DNA of 60,000 nt, taken from positions 70,848,756 to 70,908,755 of the forward strand of contig CM060731.1 of assembly GCA_030704615.1 (NCBI GenBank), read 5' to 3'. This DNA is from Takakia lepidozioides. Lineage: Eukaryota > Streptophyta > Takakiopsida > Takakiales > Takakiaceae. A model generated the notes under the pieces. That model saw nothing but the letters and a program-made list of their open reading frames with translations. It did no database searches and was not told the DNA's origin. This document shows positions 47,131 to 57,673 of the stretch, piece after piece (positions within the stretch are counted from its first letter, which is position 1; each line of letters opens with the position of its first letter). The position numbers and the translations under genes are program-made.

Positions 47131-47820
47131 CTCGCCCCCCTGCGATCCCTCCCCAGCTCCCATGTCAAACAAACAGGAAAACATGAGACACTGCACGCCA
47201 AAACAAAGGTGTCAAAGGAATATTGCGTGGAGTGCTTCACATCCGCGAAGCACGAATCTCTCACTGGTGGGCGATCCGAGTCTCCGGATAACGACGTCTG
47301 CATTTCATGCATGAGACGGAGCTTAAGTCGTGTCGTCGGCGGCTTCCCAAAATCCCGCGTCCTCCTCTTTGCCGGAGTGCCTGACCTTCCACAAACTCTA
47401 TGCTACCACTATGCCGCATAAGGAGAGGAAACGCAGGAGAACGTCACTGCAGAAGGGCAAGGAGCGAGAGAGCGAAGCGGTGGAACATGCAACCACTATG
47501 CACGAGCAGATGCGTAAGCAGCCACGTCTCCCGAAGCGTTGCCACCGTCCACCACTTTCTGCCGTATGGGTGATGAAGAGATTGTGACCCCTGACACGTT
47601 CGCACGGATGAAGTCGACTGGAACACGACGCGTGCCAGTTCCAGCCACCAGTGTATGACGGTTTATCCGAATTGCGGCACCGAAATACGTTCCGTTCACC
47701 GGATGCGGTTCCCGGAGCAGCCGGCATTGAATGAAATATCCGCACATCATGAAACCCAACCGCCATGAAAATCCCTGCATATGACATTCAACAGTCAGGT
47801 CGGTACGTTTCATCAGCGGA
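47131..47820. other. region between the ParB-like gene and the B array
   Basis: This should hold the promoter of the ParB/methyltransferase-like gene. A short basic frame at 47,330-47,587 (plus; HKERKRRRTSLQKGKERE) is open but has no partner at the same place in A on the same relative strand, so I leave it uncalled. One decayed palindrome (AATTGCGGCACCGAAAT) lies near 47,670-47,686. Confidence 0.35.
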
Positions 47821-47827
47821 CGGATGA

Positions 47828-49540
47828 ATTTCGGCGCCGAAATTCATCCTATTCAAGTGCTTTCATACACAAACTTACAAATTTCGGCGCCGCAATTCAT
47901 CGCTTTCCAAGTCCTCATTCGTCATGAGCAAACCTGTCGGTGGGATATCGGAGCCGGAATTAATTCCGGGACAACGGAAACGGCTGCACTTCGGCACATT
48001 TCATCCATATTTCGGCGCCGAAATTCATTACGAATATGTCCGTCCACGCGTAGACGAGGTGAAATCATCCATTTCGGCGCCGAAATTCATCGCTTCGCAA
48101 GTCCTCATTCGTCATGAGCAAACCTGTCGGTGGGATATCGGAGCCGGAATCAATTCCGGGACAACGGAAACGGCTGCACTTCGGCACATTCATCCATATT
48201 TCGGCGCCGCAATTCATTACGAATATGAGCGTCCGCGCGTAGACGAGGTGAAATCATCCATATTTCGGCGCCGAAATTCATCCAGAGCGAAGATTAAATC
48301 GGCACGATGCTATGCTTTGCCGCCATCATTGCCCCTGACGGATGCTGTCCATGACTGTTGGACTTGCCATTTCTGGACATTTAACTATAATTTCGGCGCC
48401 GAAATTATACTTTATGTGCGGCAACGTCCCGTGCGAAAAAGACCACTTCATGGATACTGTCGGTTTCAAATGAAAAAAAACGGTAAAATGCAATTAATTT
48501 TGACAGAAGTGGTTTAATATGCCGATTTTTCCATTAAATGCAGAATATTCCTGTTATATTCGTCGGAACGGGGTATTTCCAACGATTTACGGAAAATTAT
48601 CATCCAAAACCAAAAAGTAAGTGCCGGGTTTGGACGAATTTCGGCGCCGAAATTCATCCGTCGCATAGAAAATGTAATATTAGAGTTACTCATTGCGGAC
48701 AGTAAGGATGAATTTCGGCGCCGAAATTGATCCATTTCAAAGAAAAATAAATATTGGAGGGAAGGCATTGGATGAATTTCGGCGCCGAAATCCGCCGCTA
48801 AAACCCTGAAAAGAATTTGGAGGGATGAAGTCGCTGAATTTCGGCGCCGAAATTCATTGCTCGCGAAGGAAAAAAAAAAAATTCTGGAGGACTTCGATGA
48901 ATTTCGCGCCGAAATTCATTGCTCGCGAAGGAAAATAAAAAATATCTCCTGGACTTGGAATGAATTTCGGCGCCGAAATTCAATGCTCGCGAAGGAAAAA
49001 AAAAAATCGGAGGATTTTGGTTTGAATTTCGGCGCCGAAATTCATTGCTCTCGAAGAAAAAGGAAATTAAAAGGGAGTACTTGGATGAGATTCGGCGCCA
49101 AAGTTCATCTGTCGCAAAGAAAAATAAAAACAGAAAGGACTTCCGATGAATTCTGGCACCGAAATCCATACGCAGGGCAGCAGAATTAGGGTCGGAAAAG
49201 GAGATGAAGAATGAATTTCGGCGCCGAAATACATCCATTCTGCCGAATCAGGATTACTGTCATTCGGAAGTCGGCACCGATATCCGGACACGTGGTCAAT
49301 CACGACTGTAATCAGGAACACATTTATCCGTATTTTGGCATCTAAATTCAACCCATATGTGCAGATACAATTTAATGAAGAAGAAGTTCATCCGAATTTC
49401 GGCACCGAAATCCATCCGTTGGGTGCTTGGTCAGTTTTATGAGGTAAACAAATTACGATTTCTGTTGCCAGAATTCATCCCTTGGCTTCCAAAGCTGTTA
49501 CATGACAGAGATGTTCATCCAGATTTCGGTGCCGAAATTC
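47828..49540. repeat. palindrome array B, about 23 copies, partly at 63-bp period
   Basis: B-type palindromes (half-site TGAATTTCGGC, best copies perfect over 20-22 bp) run from 47,833 to 49,530. The block 48,783-49,222 is regular: centres near 48,783, 48,845, 48,907, 48,971, 49,033, 49,096, 49,157 and 49,222, mean step 62.7 bp, with spacers of the kind CGCGAAGGAAAA. At the left, a 190-bp unit is duplicated (47,900 onward and 48,090 onward, both with GTCCTCATTCGTCATGAGCA). It lies between the divergent ParB-like and transposase genes, the same place as array A1 in element A. Confidence 0.93.
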
Positions 49541-49689
49541 ATGGGAAGGCCTGATTTATTGTACCCCAAGTGGTTGTACATTACAATTCAGGCACCAAAT
49601 ATCCGATGTGAACTTGCTGTTTTCGTCCGTTTTTTTAACGTACGTTACACACCTTCATCTTTACGTGCACTGATCACCCATCATGTTGG

Positions 49690-52600
49690 ATACGGAATCC
49701 TCCAGAAAATCATTTGTGTTATTAGGTAGGACACACTCTTCTCATTGCAGGACTTCGCTGCGGAGCGTACCGAGAGGTCCCGTCTTCAAAATGGACTCCC
49801 GTGTTTGGGTCAACGTGTACTTCCATCCTGATTCTCTGAAAGCTAAAATACCTGCGACCAAGGATTTGCGATTGTCACTGAGCAGTACTTGTGTGTGAAG
49901 TTCGGGCTCCGCCCTGGAACGGTGTTTTTGGAAGAGGAGACGAAGGATGCTTATGGAAATTTTCTGGAAAGTGCCGTCATTCTGCATGCAGATTTCGGAA
50001 AAGGCAAAGAGTGGCGGCTCCCAGCTTCTGAATCCATCCGGTACAGTGCCATTGGTGAAATCGTGCCTAAAGAGTTCCCACGCTGGAACTTGGTTGATCC
50101 TCCTTCCACAAGAGGGTCTGGGGTGCAAGATGTGAAGGATGTGGGCACCTCTTCACAAGCAGAGAAGCCCAAACATGTGAAAAGGGAAATCCAGGAAAAC
50201 AGGGAAACAGTCGTCCAGGACTTATCCAGTGACGATGAAGACTGTATGGTCCTTCCATCGTATGTTTCGAAGTCGTCCGTCACTAGGAGTGTTCAGCATA
50301 CACCGTCCGACTCAACTTCCGTCCGCTCAGTAATCGACATATTGCGGAGGATGAAGACAACGGGTTCCCGCTCCAGTGACCTTCTTAGGCTTGATTACGA
50401 CAAAACTCCAATCCATTCTGTGGAACTTTGCCTGATGTTGTGGATGGGAATGCTATCTACGAGTTCCCTCCAGTGCCGGCAGGCGCAGGCCCAGACGGCA
50501 TGCTCGCAGGAATGAACAGGAAACATGACGGCCACCCTTGGTGTGTCACCAAAACTTCATCGTCCAACCTGGGTGATGGAGTTCGAGTGAGATATGTATT
50601 GTGTGCTGGGCATCTTAAATGTTTCTCGAGCACATGTTACCATTACACTAGCAAAGGCACCAGGAATGAGACTGACTGGATTGGCAATTCGTCGACCCCA
50701 TTTTGGCCTCAAGGTAGAGTTCCTGCAGGGACGTTCAAGTGTGCCCATTGCAACGCAGCCCCTACGTGCATGGCAGTGTGCAACGCCAAGCAGTACTACG
50801 TCGGGACCGTCGGCCCAGCGTGCACCAGAGCATGCATTCACATCGGAAAGCATGAGCACCCCCTCGCCAGAGGCAATTGCAGAGTCGCTTTTCAACAAGC
50901 CCAGGATATTATCAAGGAGGAGGTGAGGTTGAGGCCGGGTGCAAAACCAAAGCAGATACAGCTCGCATCGGCACATAGGATTGCAATTGGCAGAATAATG
51001 TCGGAGGACGGAAGCACAAGAGAGAAGCTGGGCGAGGGGGACATGAAGGACCTGCTGGAAGCTGTCTCCCATGTGTGCAGCCCCAATGTCAGGAACCACA
51101 TTGTCAGCTGCAAGAAACGAATCGGAAGAGGATCAGACATGCACTCCATCTTGGAAGTGAAACGCACATGCGGCTACGACTTCATCCAAGGCAGCTTCTT
51201 TCCTGGTCAAGGCTCGGAGATGGACAGGTGCTTCATATTTAAGATGTCAACGTGCGGACCGGGGAGCGGCGTCGATTTGGTGAAGCGGATGACCAGTGGA
51301 GACCTCTCAAATTGTTGGGTCATGTTTGACCACATCCGGCGAATTACCAACCACGATTGGGTGACAATGGGGGCACATTGTATACGACCCACATTGCAGA
51401 AAGTTGAGGACCATGCTATCTGCGAAATGAAGGGAGAAAGATGACACAGATTCGGGAGTTGCATATGGGGCGGGCATTAATGAGCAAATGGCGAAGCCAG
51501 TTGCCCCCTCCCGATTTTAGGGGCTTCATGGCTGACAATGCCCAGGCAAACTGGGCTGCAGTTAGGAGGTATATGGGACGACCCAAAGACTCCAATGGAA
51601 GGAAGGAGAGATCTCTTCGGGGGTTCCACTTCATGCAGAGTTTGACGCAAAACACGAAAAGGTTCGTGGCGTCACGCCACCGGCAGGCAGATCATATCAG
51701 TATGTGCCTAGCGTGGGAAAAATGCGAATTCCATCGACGAGGCGGAGACCGAGTTTGCAACCCATACGCGCCTGGGGTGTCTTCAGGGCAGTGGATGTGA
51801 AAGATCAGCCAGAACTGCAAACGTGGCTTGCGTGGTGGCATTATAGATTCCGCCAGTTTGGAGACTACATGAGACAGTAACACATTTCTGTACTTGACAA
51901 TTGTTCTGTTTTGTGCTTGGACATTCTCACAATCAGTGACATATCTAATTTCTTCAACAGGACATGAGCTTGGAGGATGACACGGATATGCCGACGACGA
52001 ACATGGCCGAATCGGTGCACTCTTCCTGGCGTGCTTCCTCTGCAGCACATCTCGTTGACATGTTGACAGCAACAACAGAAGATATTGTGAGGGCCATCAT
52101 GCAACAATCTCATTACTACCAGTTTCTGGGAGGAAAGCAAGGGGTATGGACCAGACAGGCAGGAGATGCTGATGAGGGCGGCGCATCGTTCGACCGATCC
52201 CAAAAAAATGGACTGCTGCATTGCGGGAAACTATAAGGTCAACGCCGTTACACAGTCGGGGGAACTGCCTGGAGGGCGATGTCCGCAGCCGGCCGGTGAA
52301 GAGAAGAATTGAGGACATGCCCGGAGGGGATGGGGATTCATGGAGATCAGATATGAACATCCGCACTCAACCTCGGGCGCAACGATGTTGCGTCCCACGC
52401 CTCCACGAAGCAGGACTCGTACCCCTCTCCTGCAGCATCCATGGAATCGCTGCCAGACTCGGGACAACATGCCGAGGATGGCATTCTGCTCCTGTTTTCG
52501 TTACCCAATACAACATTCCAATCGTGGAGCGAGATGTGTCGGCATCGCAGTGGAGAATTGCACGGACCCGTCCGACATTTCGTGGCAAATGTTGTGCTGT

Positions 52601-53335
52601 TCGTGTCGACACCAACCAGAGATGCAATGAGATGATTCGGAGGAGCCCGCAGGGCGGTGTGCCTGCCCCTTGCTTCACAGGGAGATTTTGTGTGCGCAAA
52701 GTTTGTGGAGGCCACACTGAAGGAGTTTTGGTTCTGCAGGCACGACATCATGTCGTGTGTGTTCGGCAAGCCCAAGTATGGTGTACAAGGCATGCCTGAA
52801 CCACCGGCAGTCTGGCCTGTGGCAAGTGGTACAGATCTTACCCTGGAGGAGGCAGACGCTCTAGGAAGTGCAGGGTTTCGACTGGTGGAGAGGACAGACG
52901 TTCCACGAAATCCAATTCCCAATCGTCATCCTCCTCCCACGAGAAGCTCTTCGCCCCGCATACCGGTGGGTGACCCCAGCTTGCCCACCCATCGGTGGGG
53001 TAAACTGAAAAGACGGCGGCCACCAACAAAGGCGAACGACACCAGGATGGCCAACGCTCTTGCAATGCCCTGCATAGTGCAAGGTTGCAGGGATGTTCCT
53101 CACCCCGGGATGGGGCGCATATTTCAGTTGTCAACAAGCCGGGTCTGCTGCGCGCAGTGTCGTGTATGCAATCACGGTTTCACAGTACCCAGCTGGTATG
53201 TGAGGACTTCCTTGTTATGGAATCGAGGAATGCAGCATACGTCCCCTGCAAACACCTTTATTACATTTTTATGAAGCGCATGAGAGTTGCATATCCGCAG
53301 TGGACGTCTTCATCCATGCTCCAACACTGAGTTTC
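49690..53335 (+). pseudogene. MULE-like transposase with SWIM zinc finger (element B), broken
   Basis: This is the homologue of 4786-1063. Segments: KFGLRPGTVFLEEETKDAYG with acidic linker (49,880-50,420); YEFPPVPAGAG through the Cys/His block (FKCAHCNAAPTCMAVCNAK, HIGKHEHPLARGN), EVKRTCGYDFIQG, and VMFDHIRRITNHDWV (50,428-51,440); after a frame change FRGFMADNAQANWAAVRR; a downstream exon from 51,961 with TNMAESVHSSWRASSAAHLVD; FWFCRHDIMSCVFGKPKYG (about 52,725); and the SWIM-like end near 53,130-53,280, with AYVPCKHLYYIFMKRM. The first SWIM Cys pair is changed or lost by frame change. It is more decayed in the DDE region than the copy in A. Transcription diverges from the ParB-like gene across array B. 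Confidence 0.8.
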
Positions 53336-53804
53336 AACGAGCTGCACAAGGCCCTACGCAGGATACTGGTCGGACTGCTTGACATTCCACATTCGGGAAG
53401 GAGTTAGTGGCAATATATTACATTCATCTTCTTGCACCCTATTTTTTTGTGAGGCATTATACACTTGGTGGTGCCGCATCGCCATGGCTACATGTGAATT
53501 TCGTCCACCTTTATGAGAAGACTCCAATTTGCTACAAATACATTGTTACTGTTCTGCAAATGTGATGCCTTTACAAGATTGCTAGTTCTGTGTCCCAGTG
53601 GGAAGGGTCCTACTGCACATTCCAGCATTTGCATACTGCACCTTGTGCAAACAGCAATCCATACGACAAAGGACACGTCCCAGCATACTGGCAGTGAATT
53701 GCAAATAACATTAACAGAAGATTATCGAAGCCTGTATATTCCCCATATGGCACAGGGAAAGCTGCTGATTTCTGAATGAAAATGTATGTGCCATGAGTGT
53801 CAGC
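53336..53804. other. spacer between transposase and accessory gene
   Basis: No gene is seen. Both flanking genes converge here, so it probably holds their 3' ends. Confidence 0.4.
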
Positions 53805-54457
53805 AAGTTGAAACATGTCTACTCTAGCATGCAAGACCTATGGTCCCCTCGCCAAGAAGAAGGAACTCGAACTGGCCTCTCAAGGACCTCCTGAGTGACG
53901 GTGGTGCCTATATTTGAACAAAATGCAGTGGTTTCTGTCGCCCGGTTGAAACTAACGAGGATGTCGTGTTTATCGATAGCGCCCCCTTGGTAGAAGGACA
54001 TTTTCACAGTGGGCCCTGTGTTCCCCTCCTCCTCATCCTCATAACTGAAGAGAATGTCCCCACTTTCCGAGCCAGTCCGTCGTCCACGCGTAAAGTTTCA
54101 CCTATGCACTCATCATCCGTCCACTCGCAACAATTCCAGCGATACAGCAACGCTGTGCGTGATCTGTTCGGTCCCACACATGCGGAAAGTCCAGGTCCAT
54201 GATGCGTAGGAACCACCTGCTCCCCAGCCGGGGGGTCCAGGAGAGTCGTGCAATCCTGGAAGAAACTCCATTGCTCTCAGCTGGACAAGTCGAGGATCTT
54301 CCCTGTAAACATCCAGGAAGACAATGATGTCGTCTGCTTTCGGGAAAATGACTCCCGTCGGCGTCGATAGATGTGATTCGGCACGACATGGCCTCACGAC
54401 ACAACACGAACTCAAAGCAGGGAGGACATGGGCACAACAGAGAAGAGTGAAGAGCAA
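53805..54457 (-). pseudogene. small accessory gene of element B, frameshifted
   Basis: MSCRITS at about 54,389 matches the start MSCRRN of the copy in A, but the conserved stretch DDIIVFLDVYREDPRLVQLRAMEF lies in another frame, so there is a shift between. That second frame can also be read from an upstream start giving a hydrophobic LLFTLLCCAHVLPALSSC-like lead. After further shifts come LELLRVDG (where A has NCCQW) and, near 54,000-53,950, KMSFYQGGAIDKHDILVSFNRATETTAF, which matches GGMIDGHDIVI. The function is unknown. It sits beside the transposase end of B, whereas in A the homologue lies beyond the ParB-like gene. Confidence 0.6.
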
Positions 54458-54504
54458 AATGAGAGCAAGGCCTCCCTCACCGTAAGCGGGGTATTTGCTC
54501 TCCG

Positions 54505-54990
54505 ACGCCCAATTTCGGCGCCGTTATTACATGGAGTGCGGAAGCTTCAGCCGAGAATTTTGTTTCCGCAGGTCAATTTCGGCGCCGTTATTGGTTGCAA
54601 TCCCCAGCCTTCAGCCGGTAGGTTTGGTTTCCGGACCCAATTTCGGCGCCGTTATCGGCTGTCTCTCGGTGGCTTCAGCCGAGTAGTTTTGGTTTCCGGG
54701 GCCCATTTCGCGCAGTTATCGCCTGCATTCCGGAGGATGCAGCCGGGTGGTATTTGGTGGCAGAGCCCAATTACTTTCCACCGTTGTTGGCTTCACTCCC
54801 GAGCCTTCAGCGCGCTATTTCTTTTCCTGTTCCCAATTACGGCCTCGTTATAACCAACCATCCAGCACTTCTGCAATAGTACTATCCACGGTTATAGGTC
54901 GCCATTGCGTTTTCGGAGTCTGCAAACCCGGATCCTAATTCCGCTTGCGTCTCTGCCTCTGGGATAATTTCGGTGCCGTTATTGCCCAGA
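54505..54990. repeat. right-end array of element B, 64-bp period, asymmetric CGGCGCC sites
   Basis: Sites with AATTTCGGCGCCGTTATT or decayed forms have centres near 54,519, 54,583, 54,647, 54,711, 54,778 and 54,843, and a last one near 54,971. Most steps are 64 bp. Spacers share CTTCAGCCG and TTTGGTTTCCGG. The right arm is GTTATT instead of the palindromic GAAATT, so the sites have direction. Confidence 0.88.
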
Positions 54991-55019
54991 ATTCTGTTAT
55001 TCTATGACCTGGCCTGGCG

Positions 55020-55253
55020 GTCCATGAGCCTGGGCTCCAAGTCATGAGCGTACACTGGTACTCATGAGCGGAGTACTTCCAGCATGAGCGCGAAATCTTC
55101 GATTTTTGATTATTTTTATAGTTTTTGGCCCGAAAAAAATCTGCCGAAATTCGAAGTGTGTTACTTTGCGGCTCATGGGTTAGCCATGCCCGCTCATGAG
55201 CTCATGAGCTCACCGCTCATGAGCTCATGGAATAGCAACCCCCGGTCGTGCTC
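55020..55253. repeat. right inverted repeat, CATGAGC cluster and target duplication of element B
   Basis: CATGAGC or GCTCATG is repeated about ten times between 55,020 and 55,230, including several GAGCTCATGAGC palindromes. The inverted repeat ends at 55,243 and is followed by GGTCGTGCTC (55,244-55,253). Confidence 0.92.
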
Positions 55254-55624
55254 CATGGCGAGATCTCCACCGTTGATCGCGCAATGGGGCGACAGCCGCT
55301 AGATGTAGGGCTGTGGGGAACGTGTATTTCTGGTGCAACATGCATGTTCCCCTCGAACTTTCTGGCACCAGCCCGTGCGCGCGCCCCTATTTTTTGGCGC
55401 ATTTTTTTGTTTTTTTCCCAGGATTTTACATAGGGCTGTCGCAACCCTTTGTTTTTTTATCGCTTTTAGGCTCCATTTTGCCTAAAAAAAAAGCGTTGTT
55501 CCATGGCGTCTCTCTCATCTCTCGCGGTTTCTGCCATCTCTTCCTCTGTCGTGTGCTCTTACTTTTCTCATGGCTTCTCAACGCTCTGATCTCTCGTCAC
55601 CCTCTCACTCTACATCTCCTCCTG
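55254..55624. other. 371-bp spacer between elements B and C
   Basis: No supported gene. A short frame starting at 55,503 (MASLSSLAVSAISSSVVCSY) resembles a plastid transit peptide but stops after 28 codons. T-runs near 55,389-55,460 and a CCTAAAAAAAAAGCG stretch are present. Confidence 0.35.
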
Positions 55625-56648
55625 GGGGGCTGCTATTTCATGAGCCATGAGCCATGAGCGGCATGAGCCATGAGCAGAGTCGTAAGTGTCGAAAAAAACA
55701 TGAGCAGGACTATTTTCCGGAAATGAGTGTCCGCGGGAATAGGGTTTAGGGTGTCACGGTCATAGGGGGAGAAGGACCTCCCGATGAAGGAGGTTCGGCA
55801 ATGTTTTTTAGAATTACATATTGAAAGGCAATGTTTCGCGAATGGTAGGGTGGTACTGCTCTGTAGAATGGGGGCCCATTTCAGCCTACCAGCCACTTGC
55901 AAAATCCACCCACACTCCCAATCCCAAACGAAATGAGGAATGATGCATTCTGGGAACGATGGATACAGAATAGAACAAAAAGAGGGCACAATGGGGTTTT
56001 TATTGATCCACATGAATTGCATTTGAAGCACGTCTACTGTGCTGATTGTGCAAACAAATCTTTAGCCCTGTGCCTTCTGAATACAAGTCACGTTGTCAAT
56101 GGGACTTCGACTGCTCTGAGAACTAGCTCATGAGTCATCGGGCTCCTCCAGGTAAACTGGATTGCAGCCGTTGTGCCGCCCCTGTTGATGTTCACCACAA
56201 TGTCGTGCCCTTCAATCATACCACCATCGAATATGGAAAGCTTCACGTTTTCGTCGTCCACACCAATGCGAATGTCCCCATACAATGGAGAAGATGAGCG
56301 CACTCCTTCAGGAGTATAAGTCTCTCCGATGGAGACCACCCACGTCCACTGGCAGCAGTTCCACCGCAACAGCATAGCAGTGCGCATTCTTCTGCATGGG
56401 TGTCCGTCGTAGCTGGGAAAATCGGAATCAAGGATGTGCAGGAGCCACGGACTCCTCAGACCAAGATCGTCACCCCGCTCGAAGGCGTACTGGCCTGGGA
56501 TATACTCAAAAGCGGACAATGTTTCCACATTCGAACCAGTATCTTCTGTGTAATCTGTGTACCAGATAACGATGTCTCCCGATGTGGCCGAATACATTGC
56601 ATAATCGAAGCCTCCATAAGGGCAGTCGTCCCGGTTCCGGAAGCACGA
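55625..56648. mobile_element. element C: third, truncated copy of the giant element family
   Basis: The terminus GGGCTGCTATTTCATGAGC (55,627-55,645) is a close match to the left ends of A and B and is followed by a cluster of CATGAGC words. Only one gene, the accessory gene, is present. At about 56,648, right at its first codons, the sequence changes abruptly to Gypsy gag. No palindrome of A or B type was found in this copy. Confidence 0.75.
56088..56648 (-). pseudogene. small accessory gene of element C, start cut off, otherwise open
   Basis: From SCFRNRDDCPYGGFDYAMY the frame is open for about 187 codons through GDIVIWYTDYTEDTG, LSAFEYIPGQYAFERG, WLLHILDSDFPSYDG, LLRWNCCQWTW, LSIFDGGMIEGHDIVVNI and HELVLRAVEVPLTT. 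It is the best preserved of three homologues and fixes the family outline. The Met before Ser-Cys is lost at the junction with the Gypsy element. The role is unknown. Here it points toward the element terminus, opposite to the arrangement in B. Confidence 0.7.
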
Positions 56649-57010
56649 AGAAGGATTGCCCAGAGGGAGGCAATGGTTTGGCACCGGCACAGCCTGCACA
56701 GGTGCAGTGTGGGCATTGTGGCAGGTACGGGCATGGAGAGGCCCAGTGCTATGGTTTGCACCCTGAGTTGCGCCCAGGCCAGTTCCAAGGGAACAATGGT
56801 GGCCGGGGGTGAGGTGGAGGAGCCTAGAGAGGACGAGGTGGCCAGGCACGAGGTGCAGGCCAAGGGCAGGCTCAACATGGCCAAGGACGCGGAGGTCAGG
56901 GTGGTGACCAAGGCATGGCCAACCGGCTTCAGCAGCTAGAGCAGAGGCTCGCTGCCATGGCCACAGCTCAGGTGGTACCGGCTCCAAGGCTGGATGGTCC
57001 ACCTCCTGCT
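56649..57010 (+). pseudogene. Gypsy gag C-terminal fragment with zinc knuckle
   Basis: The frame gives VQCGHCGRYGHGEAQCYGL, a Cx2Cx4Hx4C zinc knuckle of nucleocapsid type, then an RGG/GQG-rich basic stretch and MANRLQQLEQRLAAMATAQ, a short coiled-coil-like helix. Stops (TGA near 56,810 and TAG near 56,826) interrupt it. The part before the knuckle is missing. Confidence 0.75.
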
Positions 57011-57673
57011 CCTGAGGGAGGAGACTTATGAGGCATGGGATTCATGTGCGGGGCAGCACTACCACTAGTGAGGGGTGCCACTACCACTACCACTATGGGT
57101 GGGGCACCACTACCACTAGTGCTGGGCAGTACTACCACTACCACTACGTATGGGGCAGGACTACCACTAGTGCAAGTGGAGTCAGCTGCGGCAGTGACTC
57201 GAGGAGCATCACAAGTTCCTGAGTCACGGGGTGCGGAGGTGGAGTTGGATCCACAGCGTGGGGAGGCAAGCCGTCAGGCTAGGCTTCCTCAGTCATTCAC
57301 ATTGGCGGAGACAGTGTCGACGTCGTCCATAGCGCCTAGTTCTCGCCCGACTATTACCGAGGCGAAGGTTACTATGCCATTGGGGAGAGCTACACGGGCA
57401 GCACCACTACCTAGTGTTGCCAAGGCTACGGCAGCTAGTGTACTGCTGGGGGCGGCCACAGCTGTGTGCCAGGCTCCATTGTTCTCGGCTACCATGATTG
57501 CGACGCGGGGGGTAAGACCAACTGAGGTGTTCAGGCTGGCAGCGACACTCTGTGAGAGTGGGGAGGTTACTTCATCTTCTGCGGAGATAGTGGGAGGTGT
57601 AGTGCCGGAGGGATCCTCGGATGTGAGGGTCAAGACTGCCACGGCTGCACCATGACAAGCTGCAGCTGCCAGG
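57011..57673 (+). pseudogene. Ser/Thr/Ala-rich linker region of the Gypsy polyprotein
   Basis: An open frame of about 200 residues at 57,035-57,655 is low in complexity, with ACCACTACC microsatellite at its start (57,056-57,170). It holds no recognised domain. It lies between gag and protease, so it may be an expanded linker, or the true frame may be lost. Confidence 0.35.

Larger units (their letters stand above)
41566..55243. mobile_element. element B: 13.7-kb MULE-like transposon with inverted repeats and 10-bp target duplication
   Basis: The left end (inner 19 bases GGTTTACTATTTCATGAGC) and the complement of the right end (GGGTTGCTATTCCATGAGC) agree at 17 of 21 terminal positions. GGTCGTGCTC occurs at 41,556-41,565 and at 55,244-55,253, directly outside both ends, a 10-bp target duplication within the range usual for MULEs. 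Inside lie left palindromes, the ParB/methyltransferase-like gene on minus, the B palindrome array, the transposase gene on plus, the accessory gene on minus and a 64-bp-period terminal array. Unlike element A, both ends are defined, so this copy fixes the family borders. All its genes carry frame changes. Confidence 0.93.

Noticed and set aside
249-55243. Assignment of the giant elements to the KDZ superfamily
   Set aside because: Large size and extra genes are suggestive, but the SWIM finger, the D/D spacing with CxxH, and a 10-bp target duplication fit Mutator-like elements better.
55503-55590. Plastid-targeted host gene start
   Set aside because: The transit-peptide-like frame stops after 28 codons, with no splice donor I can support.
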